64,000 nucleotides of DNA from contig NC_088323.1 of NCBI RefSeq assembly GCF_910592395.1, positions 14,247,501-14,311,500 of the forward strand. The letters run 5' to 3'. The position numbers and the translations under genes are program-made. Position 1 is the first letter of the stretch; each line of letters opens with the position of its first letter. This document shows, in pieces, positions 23,007-32,884 of this stretch. The notes below the pieces were generated by a model, which worked only from the letters and a program-made list of their open reading frames with translations, did not search any database and was not told the DNA's origin. The DNA is from Lineus longissimus. Taxonomy: Eukaryota > Nemertea > Pilidiophora > Heteronemertea > Lineidae.

Positions 23007-24524
23007 GGACAAAGTGTCCTGTGTACAATAGCTTACTGGAAGTTTTGTTGAGTTAGGTTTAGGTTAACTTGTGTTTAACTAAAAATAGGGTCTACATCCA
23101 GTTGTACCAGGCCACCTCCAACTTCAACTACATGCAGAGAAGGTCGCTGTCTTGATGATATTTGCTATTGGCTATTGGCTATTGCACGAAGTAAAGCCCA
23201 GGCCTAGGCACTCCCTAACTTCCAACTGCCACCAAACCACCAGGGGCTGTCTTTGTTCCGGGGCCGTTTTTTCCCTGTTAGAGCTGGGCTTTAGGCCCTA
23301 TTGACCAGGGGCTCTTTTGACTGGTAAGCAAGGAAATATGCGGTTGCGTTTTTTTGGCCACCCTGTACATGTATATGTGCAGACATCGTCTACATTCAGA
23401 CTACCGGGAATGATAACATGTATTAAACTCTGGTCAAGAATGCAATAATAAAAAAAACACATCTAAAATCCAACACATAGGTGTCACAATGACGCTTGAT
23501 ATATGGTCTATAAAACGATCTATATGATACATAACATGACTGCATTAACCCCTTGAGCCTGTACCCAAAATGTGGTGCCGATTGACCAATCCAAGTCGGC
23601 CCATCTAGATTAAAAAAAAAAAATTTCTAATTTTTTTTCTAAGACCTAACGGCCAAAACGTATGTGATATCTTGGGTTTTTTGGCTCACAACTTCCTCCA
23701 AAAAAACTTTTTGCATTTGGGACCTAAAACAGTCTCTTTGGAATCAAAAAGTGAGTAATTTTATATGTTCTCTTGGGACTCAAAGGGTTCAATATTGATA
23801 GAGCTAAAGCAATGACATACAATATATATATAGTACAGACGTGACACAATATAAATTGATTAATTTTGTGACAAACCATGAAAAATGGCTTAAAATTGAT
23901 TGATTTTGAAAAAGGACAGAATCCATGCGACTGTGCCAAATTTAAGTGACAGTATCATGACTCTCTAACTCTTAAATGTACCGTCCTGAACTGGAATCCC
24001 CACACTTACACCAACAGGTTCGCTTGTGAAAAAGCATGCATGGACTTTTTCGCATTTTAGGGCCTATTAAGTGATTTTTTTACTGCCTGTACATGATTAA
24101 AGAAAACTATCACATATAAAAATACATATAAAATGATACGATTAGATTTTGTGCATCAAAGAAAATTACATGAGGAGTATACTAGTACACTGTTTTCTTG
24201 CGCAACCTTGACATATTTTGGATACTGCAAGGCATGCCAAGATCTAATGAGCGCTGGTTTTCAAACTGCAGCATGTACTTTGTGTGCCGAAGTTCAATAT
24301 CTACAATGGGCGCTACATTTAATTATTCCCCCTTTTTCTGAATTGCGCTTGTGTTAGATGTACAGCAGATGAAATCACTGGATCATAGCGTGCTACGCCG
24401 GGCTGAAAAACCATAGCTCATTAATATCGGTTGATGCACATTTAAATCATACATTGTCTCCAAAATATAACTAGAACTAATCTATAACAATTTTCGCACA
24501 GGTCAATGTCACCTGGAACACAAC
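23007..24524. other. Non-coding
   Basis: No gene seen. A short tandem CTATTGG repeat lies at 23162-23184. Confidence 0.5.
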
Positions 24525-24897
24525 AATAGCATTCCGCGAAGTTACTATTTATAGCTCACAAGGCCATTTGCATAAGATATTGATGACGTTTTAGTCACGT
24601 GACAGTCGACATCGACACTTATTTCTACGCATTATTTGAGCTTATTTCAAAGTCAATTATCTTTGACCCTGCATTGTTTTTAGCATGAATGATACCATAG
24701 AGTCAGAGAGAGAAATATTCAGAACAATTATGTAGTATTTCCAACACTCGGACATGTGCCAGATTGAATCTAACTGCCCTAGTTAGAAAGCCTGAATCCA
24801 TTACGAAACCGCATGTTTGTCCGACATTGCCTGTAATTCAGCGATGGGGAAATAGAGGGCAGCAGCTGCAGTGACGTCATCTTCGCGGAATGCTATT
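24525..24897. mobile_element. Small inverted-repeat element (MITE-like)
   Basis: A perfect 17-bp inverted repeat (AATAGCATTCCGCGAAG at 24525-24541, complement at 24881-24897), with weaker similarity beyond it, encloses about 340 bp of non-coding DNA. Confidence 0.5.
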
Positions 24898-25012
24898 CCA
24901 ACATTATTAGGCGATCGAATGGCATGCTATAGTGTGAACTGGCAAGAACACCTCATTTATACTCATAACATTATTCTGAAAATAACTTTGATATTGCTGA
25001 CAATGTGGCGGC

Positions 25013-25105
25013 GGGCAGAAAATGCAGGGTAGTTGTAAAACAAGAAACACAGAAACGAAACAGAAACACAGAAACGCAGAAACGAAACGCAGAAACGAAA
25101 ATCAA
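25013..25105 (+). repeat. GAAACAGAAACGAAAC minisatellite arm, inverted at 25966-26048
   Basis: Begins GGTAGTTGTAAAACAAGAAA, followed by a run of ACAGAAACGAAA-type units. The reverse complement of the same sequence, nearly identical, is at 25966-26048, so the two form an inverted pair about 860 bp apart. Short open frames through both arms are artefacts of the repeat. Confidence 0.85.
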
Positions 25106-25257
25106 ACGGGTTTTCATAAAAGTTGGAATCAAGTGGCACGCCGATACTTTCCTTGCCCAATCCGTTGTTATTGTCGTTTAAAAGTCAAATCTGAGGTTGG
25201 TGGGTTGCGGCCAGCCGGAATGCAATAGAGTTGTTGAGGGGATACATGGAGCAACTT

Positions 25258-25286
25258 GGGGGGGGGGGGGGGCGGGGGGGGGGGGG
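25258..25286. repeat. Poly-G tract with one C
   Basis: 15 G, one C, 13 G. A second run of 21 G lies at 25550-25570. Both lie inside the 25-27 kb inverted-repeat cluster. Confidence 0.9.
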
Positions 25287-25549
25287 CACGTTATGGGTGA
25301 AGTCTTTTGAGGTGGTGGTGTAGTACTTTGGTAGGTTCGATTCGATTTCTACAGCATGTTATTTTAAATGAAGGTGCAGTGCAACATCTTGCCTTGTAGT
25401 GTTCAATTTACATGAAGTACCAGGATCATCCTACAAATCCCGTCTGATGCAGCACTTAATGCAAGGTACGGTACCAGTACATGGGTGAATCATTTCGACG
25501 TTATGTGAGACGTGAGAGACCAATTTTGGCGACTAGAATAGAGTAAAGT

Positions 25550-25570
25550 GGGGGGGGGGGGGGGGGGGGG
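25550..25570. repeat. Poly-G tract (21 G)
   Basis: Uninterrupted G run on the + strand. Confidence 0.9.
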
Positions 25571-25965
25571 TGGGCACTAGACTTGGACTTGGAGTAACTC
25601 AATCTTGCCTGCCCAGCTGCTGCCTTTAAATAGTCCCTTTAAATATCAGTTTATGTTAATGAGGTTGCAGTAGGGAAGTTCAGCCTAGTGTCGTGCACAG
25701 GCCATGGAATGTACAAAAGAACAGGACTCGCTATTCGAAGGACTATTTTCTATTTACGCCGTGTAGTACATACATGTAGTGTATTGGCACGATCAAGCCC
25801 GGATGCTGCCAATCTGCGCACACGTTGATGAGGCTAAAAGGGGTATTGGGAAATGAGCATTCCTCCTTCAATTCCGACTGAATACCAGTTTTAGTTACAC
25901 CCGCGTTCGCGGCCACAACCATGGCAACAAGATGGAGTCTGCAGACCAGAATTCGCCACAAGACT

Positions 25966-26048
25966 GGTTTCTGCGTTTCGTTTCTGTGTTTCTGTGTTTC
26001 TGTTTCGTTTCTGTGTTTCTTGTTTTACAACTACCCGAAAATGCATGC
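25966..26048 (-). repeat. Minisatellite arm, inverted copy of 25013-25105
   Basis: Reads GTTTCTGTGTTTCTGTTTCG units and ends CTTGTTTTACAACTACC on +. It is directly continued by another inverted-repeat arm starting at 26049, so two inverted repeats are nested or joined here. Confidence 0.85.
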
Positions 26049-26150
26049 TGCATACCGTCTGCAGACTGGGGGTTTTCTCATGAGTCAATAGAATCTAAGG
26101 TTTGGAATTAGGGGACCATATCAGTAGTTGCTTTGCGCCAACTTTTTTTC
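26049..26150 (+). repeat. Inverted repeat arm, partner at 26835-26942
   Basis: About 100 bp (from CTGCATACCGTCTGCAGACT through GAATTAGGGGACCATATCAG) recurs reverse-complemented at 26835-26942 with only a few differences, about 95% identity by eye. The arms flank about 690 bp. High arm identity suggests recent origin or gene conversion. Confidence 0.85.
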
Positions 26151-26305
26151 AAAGTTTGTTTTCTTATATTTGAATTACCTGTGAATCATCTTGCAGGAAG
26201 ATTTTTTTGGGTGTGCATGACAGATGACGTACTTAATACAGAACATGTATATTGTATCGGCCTGTTGTGCCTCGTGCGCCTGGTTGATTGGCCGGCAAGG
26301 TTGGG

Positions 26306-26630
26306 TTCGTTTCAAAGGCAGCATTTCATGATAAAAAGTGCTGAATGACATGGGTAAATATAATTAAAGATAACAGAATGAAGAAACCCAGGGAACAGAA
26401 AACCATTTTATATCAAACACCCACCTTGACAGTTCTCCTCTGTCTCTTGATGTTAAGTGAAAATACCGGCCTCTTTGACATTCTAAACATGTGTTGTCAG
26501 GCCAAATAAAAAATGTTTTCAGGCAAATGTTTATTACTACAGTCCTGGTCACAAGATACATCCTAGCTGATTAGCATCATGTAGGCTCTACGTGCTAAAT
26601 CCGTGCGAGTCACACATATATGTAGCGTGC
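26306..26630 (+). repeat. Direct repeat, second copy at 28781-29045
   Basis: Shared landmarks in order are TTCAAAGGCA, AAGATAACAGAAT, AACAGGTGTTGTTAGGCCAAA-like, ACAGTCCTGGTCACAA, CATGTAGGC(T/C)CTACGT and ATCCGTGCGA. Identity is about 75-80% with gaps. Non-coding; likely a dispersed element. Confidence 0.75.
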
Positions 26631-26834
26631 CAGTGGATGCACTTGGTTCACAGTTAAAGGAATTTAGGCCTACACCCCAACTCGTGGTGTATCGCAAAGC
26701 CTGTTTGCACAACGGCCTAGATAATCTTTGTTCTACCGTTTGGCATATACCTGAAATGGCCTCTTATTTTTTAGTGTGAAAATCACTTGGCAACTGTTGA
26801 GATGGTCCCCTAATTCCAGATCTTAATTTTGATA

Positions 26835-26942
26835 CAGAAGTTGGCTGAAAGCAACTGCTGATATGGTCCCCTAATTCCAGACCTTAGATTCTATTGACTC
26901 ATGAGAAAACCCCCAGTCTGCAGACGGTATGCAGCATGCATT
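26835..26942 (-). repeat. Inverted repeat arm, partner at 26049-26150
   Basis: Reverse complement of 26049-26150, followed by ATGCATTTTCTGCCCGCC, which also matches the sequence just left of 25013. The three loci are therefore pieces of one repeat family in different orientations. Confidence 0.85.
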
Positions 26943-27822
26943 TTCTGCCCGCCGGACAATGTGGCATACTATATAGTATTAATATAGGTGCATAAGAAAC
27001 TTGGTCCACCACACCTCCGGTATACTTTCCTCCTACATCGCGGTATATACTCTAGTCTCGGCTTTTTATGGTGGGTTCATTATCTCCACGGCCTACCGCC
27101 TACACAGTGGTGATTTGTAATGGAAGACCGCCTCCACCATATGAATGGCTGAACGTCTGTCATTCACATTTGAATCGTGTGACTGCTAGCATGGGACGCG
27201 GTCCTTGTGAAATTGATTGAGCCACAGGGAAAGTTATGGTTCATTACATCCAATCTTTTAATGTTCAATGTATGACCGAAATTGATACAGTTTGTAATAT
27301 TGAAAGTTTTACTTCACACTGCTATTACGATAAATAAAAGTAATGCTATAATGCAGGGTGTCGCAAAAGAAATGTGCGAATTTTACATTCTGAGTATGAA
27401 CCATAAACTGCCTGGGTGTCTAAATTTTCCTTAAAATTGCAACGTTTGGTGCATTTTTCTAAACATAGGAAATGACTACAGTCTCAATTCAGAATTGAAC
27501 TTTTCGCATCGAGGTAAACAAGAAATGAGATAGATAGATAGATCCAGGGGGATGATTGGGGAACCTGTTTACACGTTTCAACACAGGCCATTTTTTCTAA
27601 ACACGTCAAACGTCGCTAAGGACAAAAGCCAACGTGAACCAACGTGAACCTTATTACCCATAGATTGCTAAGATGTGCAGTACGTCACTCGGTAATGTAC
27701 ACAGTAAGCACATGCAGCGACGATGTTGTATAACGGCCGAAAACAACAATGGTTTTTCCTCTTGCCAATGTGACTGACGTCATGACATAAGTCGACGTCA
27801 TGGATCTGGCATATTCAGGCTT

Positions 27823-28112
27823 CTGTCTGGGTCAAAATTAGTTACCCACCATAAATCGGCTTCATGGCGCTTATTTACCCATCAAATTATTATCTAAAAA
27901 CTTCCACAAAATCAAATTCAGATTTGGGAAACCTGCATTCAGTAGTATTTTTCTGCATTTCATTGCAGCAAAACATGGAAGTTCTGTTGAAATACCACTG
28001 AATGCAGGTTTAAAAATCAGAGATTATTATGGGGAAGTTTTTAGAGATTTGTTGGGTAAATAAGTGCCACGAAGGTGATTTATGGTGGACAACTAATGTT
28101 GACACAGACAGT
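27823..28112. mobile_element. Fold-back MITE, about 290 bp with about 120-bp arms
   Basis: The left arm (CTGTCTGGGTCAAAATTAGT, then CCACCATAAATC, CTTATTTACCCA, AAAAACTTCC, ACCTGCATTCAGT) is mirrored on the right side down to GACACAGACAG at 28101-28111. Almost the whole element can fold on itself, with a loop near 27965. No coding capacity. Its CCACCATAAA core resembles the AACCCACCATAAAAAG of the 34-bp repeats around it. Confidence 0.85.
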
Positions 28113-28152
28113 ACAAAGACACAGTCCGTGTTCTCTCGCATCCTGCAGAGCA

Positions 28153-28582
28153 CTAGGCCTGATCCACTTCATCATCTAGCATGGCCATGAACTCAATTCC
28201 ATCTGCATGTTCTTCGTCAAGTTGTGGAAGAGGTCCAGCCTCGACATGGCCTTGGCGTAAAGCTGCCTCGAATCCATTTTCGATAACCTGGTGACTCACG
28301 GCACCACAGGCACAGGCATTGCTCACAATGTTGACAACAAACAATTCAAAAAACCACCCCGGACCCAATTTTGGAAATACCATTGACACTGGAACTTCGG
28401 AACTGCTCATAGGTCAGATCTCTTTCATAGGAGCGATTCAACAAACTGCCTGAGTGTTTAGCATAATCGCGAAATTGACCATAGCACACTTCGGAATTGC
28501 TCCGCCATCTGATTGGCCGTTTCATCACAAAAGCGGTGAGTAACCATGCTCTACGTAGTTTGTGAAGGGGAATGGCCTGCAT
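28153..28582 (-). CDS. Hypothetical protein, two overlapping frames
   Basis: One frame (28582-28346) starts 7 bp inside the right 34-bp inverted repeat and reads MQAIPLHKLRRAWLLTAFV, then RDLTYEQFRSSS. The other (28410-28153) overlaps it and reads GPGWFFELFVVNIVSNACAC, ending in an acidic tail with DEEHADGIEFMAMLDDE. Their composition looks protein-like, and a single frameshift at about 28380 would join them. I recognise no family and no catalytic motif. It may be a remnant of the gene of the 27044-28622 element, or chance. Confidence 0.25.
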
Positions 28583-28780
28583 ATTGCAAACCCACCATAA
28601 AAAGCCGAGACTAGAGTATATATATATATTGCATTGCCTCTATTGTTCACAAAGGTATGACCAAAACTAAGTGATGAGAAATGACACCACTCCTATAATC
28701 CATGTGCTTGATTGTGACCAAGGTCAATCTACATAAAAACTAGATATTTGTCAGCGCTCCTGTGGTCGCATTATTTGGAT

Positions 28781-29045
28781 ATGGAAGAGCTTCAAAGGCA
28801 TCATTACATAATCACAAGTGCTGTTTGACAGGGTAAATCTGATCGAAGATAACAGAATAAATAAACCCAAACAGGACACAATAGTTGCGGTTCCACAGCC
28901 TATTTGACTTTCCAAACAGGTGTTGTTAGGCCAAACCATAAAAGATTTTCTCAGCAAAAAAAACGGTTGTACAGTCCTGGTCACAAAAGACATCCTTATT
29001 GATTCACGTGATGTAGGCCCTACGTACTACATCCGTGCGAACTGC
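28781..29045 (+). repeat. Direct repeat, partner of 26306-26630
   Basis: See 26306-26630. This copy is shorter by about 60 bp and lies outside the 34-bp inverted-repeat unit. Confidence 0.75.
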
Positions 29046-29711
29046 ACTTTAAATAGTGTGCAAGTGGATACACTTTTTTTTGTGTGTGTTTAACCGCAAC
29101 CTATGTGCCACTGACGGTTGGTCTGTCGGGTAGTCTGTGTACGATACCGAATTGGTTCCCTCCGTCACCGTCAATACCGCCATTTTTGTCATTTACAAAT
29201 GTATTGTCATTAGACCAGCCGATAGATTACCATATTCTGACGTGCCCAGAGATTCCACAAAACAATCCTTGACATATGAGGGTTTTTTCCGTCCATAAAT
29301 AATCTGGCGCTGCGGGGGACAGCAACATTTCTGAGTTTATTACATAAGGATGACATAACAGGGATTAACAAAATGGTGGTAGCTACCAACGCTATTTGTA
29401 TTTCGCAATGCATGTTGGGTACCGATTCGGAATGGTACCTCATTGTTTCTGAGCATGCGTGGTGAGTTCGTTTGGGGTTTCTGGCAATGTACGCGTCGAG
29501 GGGATCGCGATAGGGCACAAGACGTACTAAGATTGGGGTCACTGCCCCCTTTAATATTCATCACGTTTAAAAATCATCACGTTTTTAACGTTAAGTTGAA
29601 AGGGCATGAGGACTGTATTCAACGGCCGGTGGTCGAGAGCCTGTCACCAACATGGCTTCATGATGATTATTATGATTATATAAAACATTTTTGTCAAGTA
29701 AAAAAAGGAGT
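29046..29711. other. Non-coding
   Basis: No gene or repeat family recognised; overlapping short frames on both strands only. Confidence 0.5.
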
Positions 29712-29760
29712 AGTCTGCAGTCTGCAGTCGGCAGTCTGCAGTCTGCATTTTTCACGTGAC
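29712..29760 (-). repeat. TGCAGAC minisatellite, inverted copy
   Basis: Reverse complement of 19386-19432 including the TTTTTCACGTGAC flank. Confidence 0.8.
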
Positions 29761-30339
29761 CCTCATCTTATAATCTGGTGGTGGCGATTAAAACTTTCAT
29801 TGGCACCTAAATGAATAGCCAAAATTATCGTGGCGTCGGCATGGATCAAACCAACCGTTAAAATCGAGTTAGTTCCCTACCGCACTCAATAGTTTACCGC
29901 TGCCCTCTGAATGCATCTTGCATCTTGAACGCTCATGGACTCAACTCACAACAGATTCGTGTGTGATCGAGAGGCGAATGCGAATGCAACCGCAGTCCTT
30001 GGTATTGCCAATAGTAACCTGCATGTTGCGATGCGACACAAGCACGCCCCTCTTCTATATGAGCTCTGTCTAAAATGACCTTTCTTTGTGAGAAAATGAA
30101 AACAGGCACGAAGAATCCGCCCAACTGTAATGAACATTCGAAATAAAGTATCACATTCTCCGGACCAGAAGCGATAGATTCGTAATAAGATATTGCAAGA
30201 AACCAACTAGACATGCATGTAAAACACCCTGGCGACTTGCATATGAGTGTAACAACGGGGCTCGAGCTGTTCATGTACATTTATATACCCTAATTCCAAC
30301 GAAAATATGATGACGTCATGAGAACAGAATGTGTTGCTG

Positions 30340-30455
30340 AGTATGCAACCGTCATTTTTGGCGTGCCCACCGACTTTTTTGGTACGAAAAATTACTGATC
30401 TTTTAGGCGTGGACACCGACGTTTTTGAGGCGCTCCGTCATTTCAGGCGCGCGAC
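30340..30455 (-). repeat. Inverted repeat arm, partner at 18002-18135
   Basis: Reads CCGTCATTTTTGGCGTG and ends CGTCATTTCAGGCGCGCGAC on +. It lies about 115 bp left of the CR1-like fragment. Confidence 0.7.
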
Positions 30456-30570
30456 ACACCTGGAGTGTGAGATGTTCGGACCACACTATTAAGCATTGTT
30501 ACCGTGCTCATCTCACGAACACGACGATTCTGCACAAAATGTTGCCTTTCTATGATATGTTTTAGTACAA

Positions 30571-30864
30571 GTGTCTTATCTCCAGTTAGAACTACATGTA
30601 TGCGTGTCATTCGGCAACAACGACGTCATGTCGCAATATTCAGTGGACATGTTCGTCTCCTCATGCCTGGATTCCAACAACTGTCTGCTGTATGATCTTC
30701 CCGAAAATACCATTGCTTCACTCCAACGAATCCAGAACCGAGCAGCCTGGATCATCAGCAGAACTAGAAAGCATCACCACATCACACCTGTCCTCAAAAG
30801 TCTCAACTGGCTCCCTGTTAAACAGAGAATACAGTTTAAAATACTCCTGCCTGATCTTGGGTAA
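30571..30864 (+). mobile_element. CR1-like reverse transcriptase C-terminal fragment
   Basis: The frame reads SSCLDSNNCLLYDLPENTIA, then SLQRIQNRAAWIISRTRK, HHHITPVLKSLNWLPVKQRI and QFKILL. This is the conserved block after the palm of CR1/jockey/RTE-like enzymes, as in the fragment at 4003-4602. The frame ends at a stop directly after LLPDLG at 30864. It abuts the left side of the Polinton region. Confidence 0.85.
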
Positions 30865-30901
30865 ACAAAAAAAAGGTTGGAAATCCATTTGAAAAAATAC
30901 A

Positions 30902-31186
30902 ATGAATAACACAGCGGTAATCGAACAACATATTGGTGTTATTAACCCCAGTTCACAACAAGGGTACCAACAAGGATACCAACAAGGTTCGACTCAAAAG
31001 TAACAGAAACCAACTAACCTGTTGAACAGTTCAAATCCAGTTAACCCTAGTCAAGGGCTAGTCAACACTAGTCGCCAACTGGCCTCAACTAGCAGTCAGC
31101 TAGCCTCTACTACCAGTCAACTAGCTTCAACTATGACTTCGTCAAGAGATCAAAGCATAGACTACGACACAACACGTTTTAGCTGA
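30902..31186 (+). pseudogene. Low-complexity Polinton-region ORF (GYQQ and SQLAST repeats)
   Basis: A frame of 95 codons from an ATG to a TGA, with one internal TAA at about 31001. The first part has SSQQGYQQGYQQGSTQ. The second part reads TSRQLASTSSQLASTTSQLA, a near-perfect seven-residue repeat (S/T-S-Q-L-A-S-T). Gln/Gly/Ser/Thr-rich repeat proteins are often structural, but I cannot name a family. The end overlaps the end of the converging minus frame 31568-31162 by 25 bp, a virus-like arrangement. Whether it belongs to the Polinton is inferred from position only. Confidence 0.45.
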
Positions 31187-31568
31187 TAGTGGTATTGAAG
31201 CCAAACAAGCCCTTGAAGGTTGCTACTGGTAAAACCACCCAGAAACTTCTTAGCGGATATCAGGTCGTATATGACTTCTATAACTCCATTTACGTTTGGC
31301 TGGCCATTCCCGCCAAAAAACCGCACTGGTCCATTAAGGCTGCCATTGACATCGTATGACGTCACAAAATTGTATGTTACGTCATATCGACCTCTATTGC
31401 GCCGAGGTGCGTAAATTTCGCAAGTACCCGACCCGTCGGCGACACGAGGACGTCCTTCTCGGAGTTTACATGGTAAGACGTCATTTTCCAAAACATGGCT
31501 GACGTCTGTATTTGGCGCCAAGATATTTGCCCCTTGAATGGCCGATTTAAATCTCTGATATAGGTCAT
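31162..31568 (-). pseudogene. Unknown protein, Polinton-region ORF
   Basis: The main open frame (31521-31162) has TDVSHVLENDVLPCKLREGR, VADGSGTCEIYAPRRNRGRY and NGPVRFFGGNGQPNVNGVIE. Upstream, another reading of the same strand (about 31570-31521) continues the protein as DLYQRFKSAIQGANILAPN, so the true N-terminus is outside the open part. Beta-rich composition with many Gly/Asn/Val would fit a structural protein, but no family is recognised and I do not assign one. Possible C-terminal piece of a longer gene. Confidence 0.4.
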
Positions 31569-31680
31569 ATCGTCAATATTTCAGCACAGAAATTTTGTCA
31601 CTTGTGATATATCAAGTTAATGTCTAACGGGTACACTGTATTTCGAACGATTTTTAACGCTTTCTACTTACTCTTTAACG

Positions 31681-32388
31681 ATGGGTAAGACAGTCTTAAA
31701 AGCTTACACTAAGTTGACAAAGTTATTATTGCCGGTTGATGACGCAGATGATCTTTATGAAGACTTAAGAAGTGATTACATCGTTACCAATGAACTTTAC
31801 AAGTGTTTAGGGTGGTTGAGTCGTAGGATGGGATTATTAACCGCTTTGGCATCATCAACTCTTATCACTTTAGGACTGTGTCGGGAGATTCAAAATGGGC
31901 AAAGCCAGAACAGACAAAGTCAGGAAAAATCAATTAAGATAAATGGTTCAAGAGACTCTTGTAGCACGGGTGACAGCCATTGAGAAGCCAAAAAAACAAA
32001 GATCAGAGAAGCAATTAGCATGGTCAAGAGAGTTTGGCAAAAGGTCACAAGAATTTAAGAGGTTAAAAAAGGATACCAGACAACCAGAACCGGTCGAACC
32101 GAATAAGGTTGAACCACAGCCAATACCAGAGCAAAGTCCAGAGACAAAGTCCAGAGAGCTTCGCTCGAACCAGAACCTGAACCAGAACCCAAACCAGAGG
32201 ATGAATCAAATGAAACTGTATCTAAGACTTCATCTGGTATGATTGTAGCTGTGGCAGCAGTTGTTATTGTCACTATCATTTACTTTAAGTTAAAGAGTGT
32301 TAAAGAGAAGGTTGTGATGACAGATTCTCATGTAATGGTAGATACCCCGGTGGTGAAAGAGGTGGTTAAAGAACCAAAATTATTTTGA
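31681..32388 (+). pseudogene. Membrane-anchored P/E-rich Polinton-region protein, frameshifted
   Basis: Three successive frames make one gene. 31681-31983 starts MGKTVLKAYTKLTKLLLPVD and holds LYKCLGWLSRRMGLLTALAS, an amphipathic or membrane-like segment. 31943-32170 is highly charged (EKQLAWSREFGKRSQEFKRL). From about 32166 a third frame gives a Pro-Glu repeat (PEPEPEPKPE), then one strong transmembrane helix (GMIVAVAAVVIVTIIYFKLK) and a short cytoplasmic-type tail ending VVKEPKLF at the TGA 32386-32388. The layout resembles a single-pass structural or virion protein. Function unknown. Its 3' end overlaps the converging gene 32644-32366 by 23 bp. Confidence 0.5.
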
Positions 32389-32644
32389 TGGAGCAGTCCT
32401 TTCTGGGTGAACTTATCTTGTCTAAAGCCAAACCACGTATGCCGCTTAGTGCGTATTGTATCACTATCAATTTCACTATGTTTAATTGTTCCTGAAATGG
32501 GAATTCTTTATCCTCTGTAAGTTCAAGGATTACGTAATTATTGTTATCACAGTTGAATTTGACATGATCAATTCCATTTTCTTTTAATTTATCCTGCCAT
32601 TCTCTACAAATATTACTTAAACTAAAAAGATGAAAGTAGCTCAA
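32366..32644 (-). CDS. Small unknown Polinton-region protein
   Basis: An intact frame of 92 codons with ICREWQDKLKENGIDHVKFN, NNNYVILELTEDKEFPFQ and SGIRGLALDKISSPRKD. It has a normal soluble-protein composition and no signal or membrane segment. It follows the kinase pseudogene on the same strand after about 240 bp that contain several stops, so it may be the C-terminal part of something longer. No family recognised. The 3' end overlaps the convergent + gene, consistent with compact virus-like packing. Confidence 0.4.
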   Translation of the reverse strand: MSYFHLFSLSNICREWQDKLKENGIDHVKFNCDNNNYVILELTEDKEFPFQEQLNIVKLIVIQYALSGIRGLALDKISSPRKDCSIKIILVL

Positions 32645-32884
32645 ATGAGTAATTGATTTATTTACTGCTCTCGTTTATCCCTCACTAGTAAGCTTTGTGT
32701 TGAAAAATAGAACACTGATTTCATCTTTTAGAAAATCACCTGGCTACCAAGAATTGTAAAAAGTTATTGATTTCAAAGTAATGGATTTTATGTTTTATTG
32801 TTCTGTTAAGTACTCGAAGCTTTTTTACATTCTCGTTCTCTTATTATGAAGTCCATTACTATTTAAATCTAACAAAAGTTATGG

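Larger units (their letters stand above)
27044..28622. mobile_element. 1.58-kb unit bounded by perfect 34-bp inverted repeats
   Basis: Positions 27044-27077 and 28589-28622 are perfect reverse complements (34 of 34) and contain CTCTAGTCTCGGCTTTTTAT. A TA-rich flank (TATATATATA) lies outside the right arm. Inside are a separate fold-back element (27823-28112) and two overlapping minus-strand frames (28582-28153) that begin just inside the right arm. This could be a DNA transposon with a decayed gene. No known transposase motif was found and no target duplication is clear beyond TA. Confidence 0.55.

Noticed and set aside
25022-25228. Gln/Asn/Thr/Glu-rich frame
   Set aside because: Produced by the ACAGAAACGAAA minisatellite.
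25320-25350. GGTTCGATTC, like a tRNA T-loop
   Set aside because: No matching T stem, anticodon arm or acceptor stem around it; next to poly-G low-complexity sequence.
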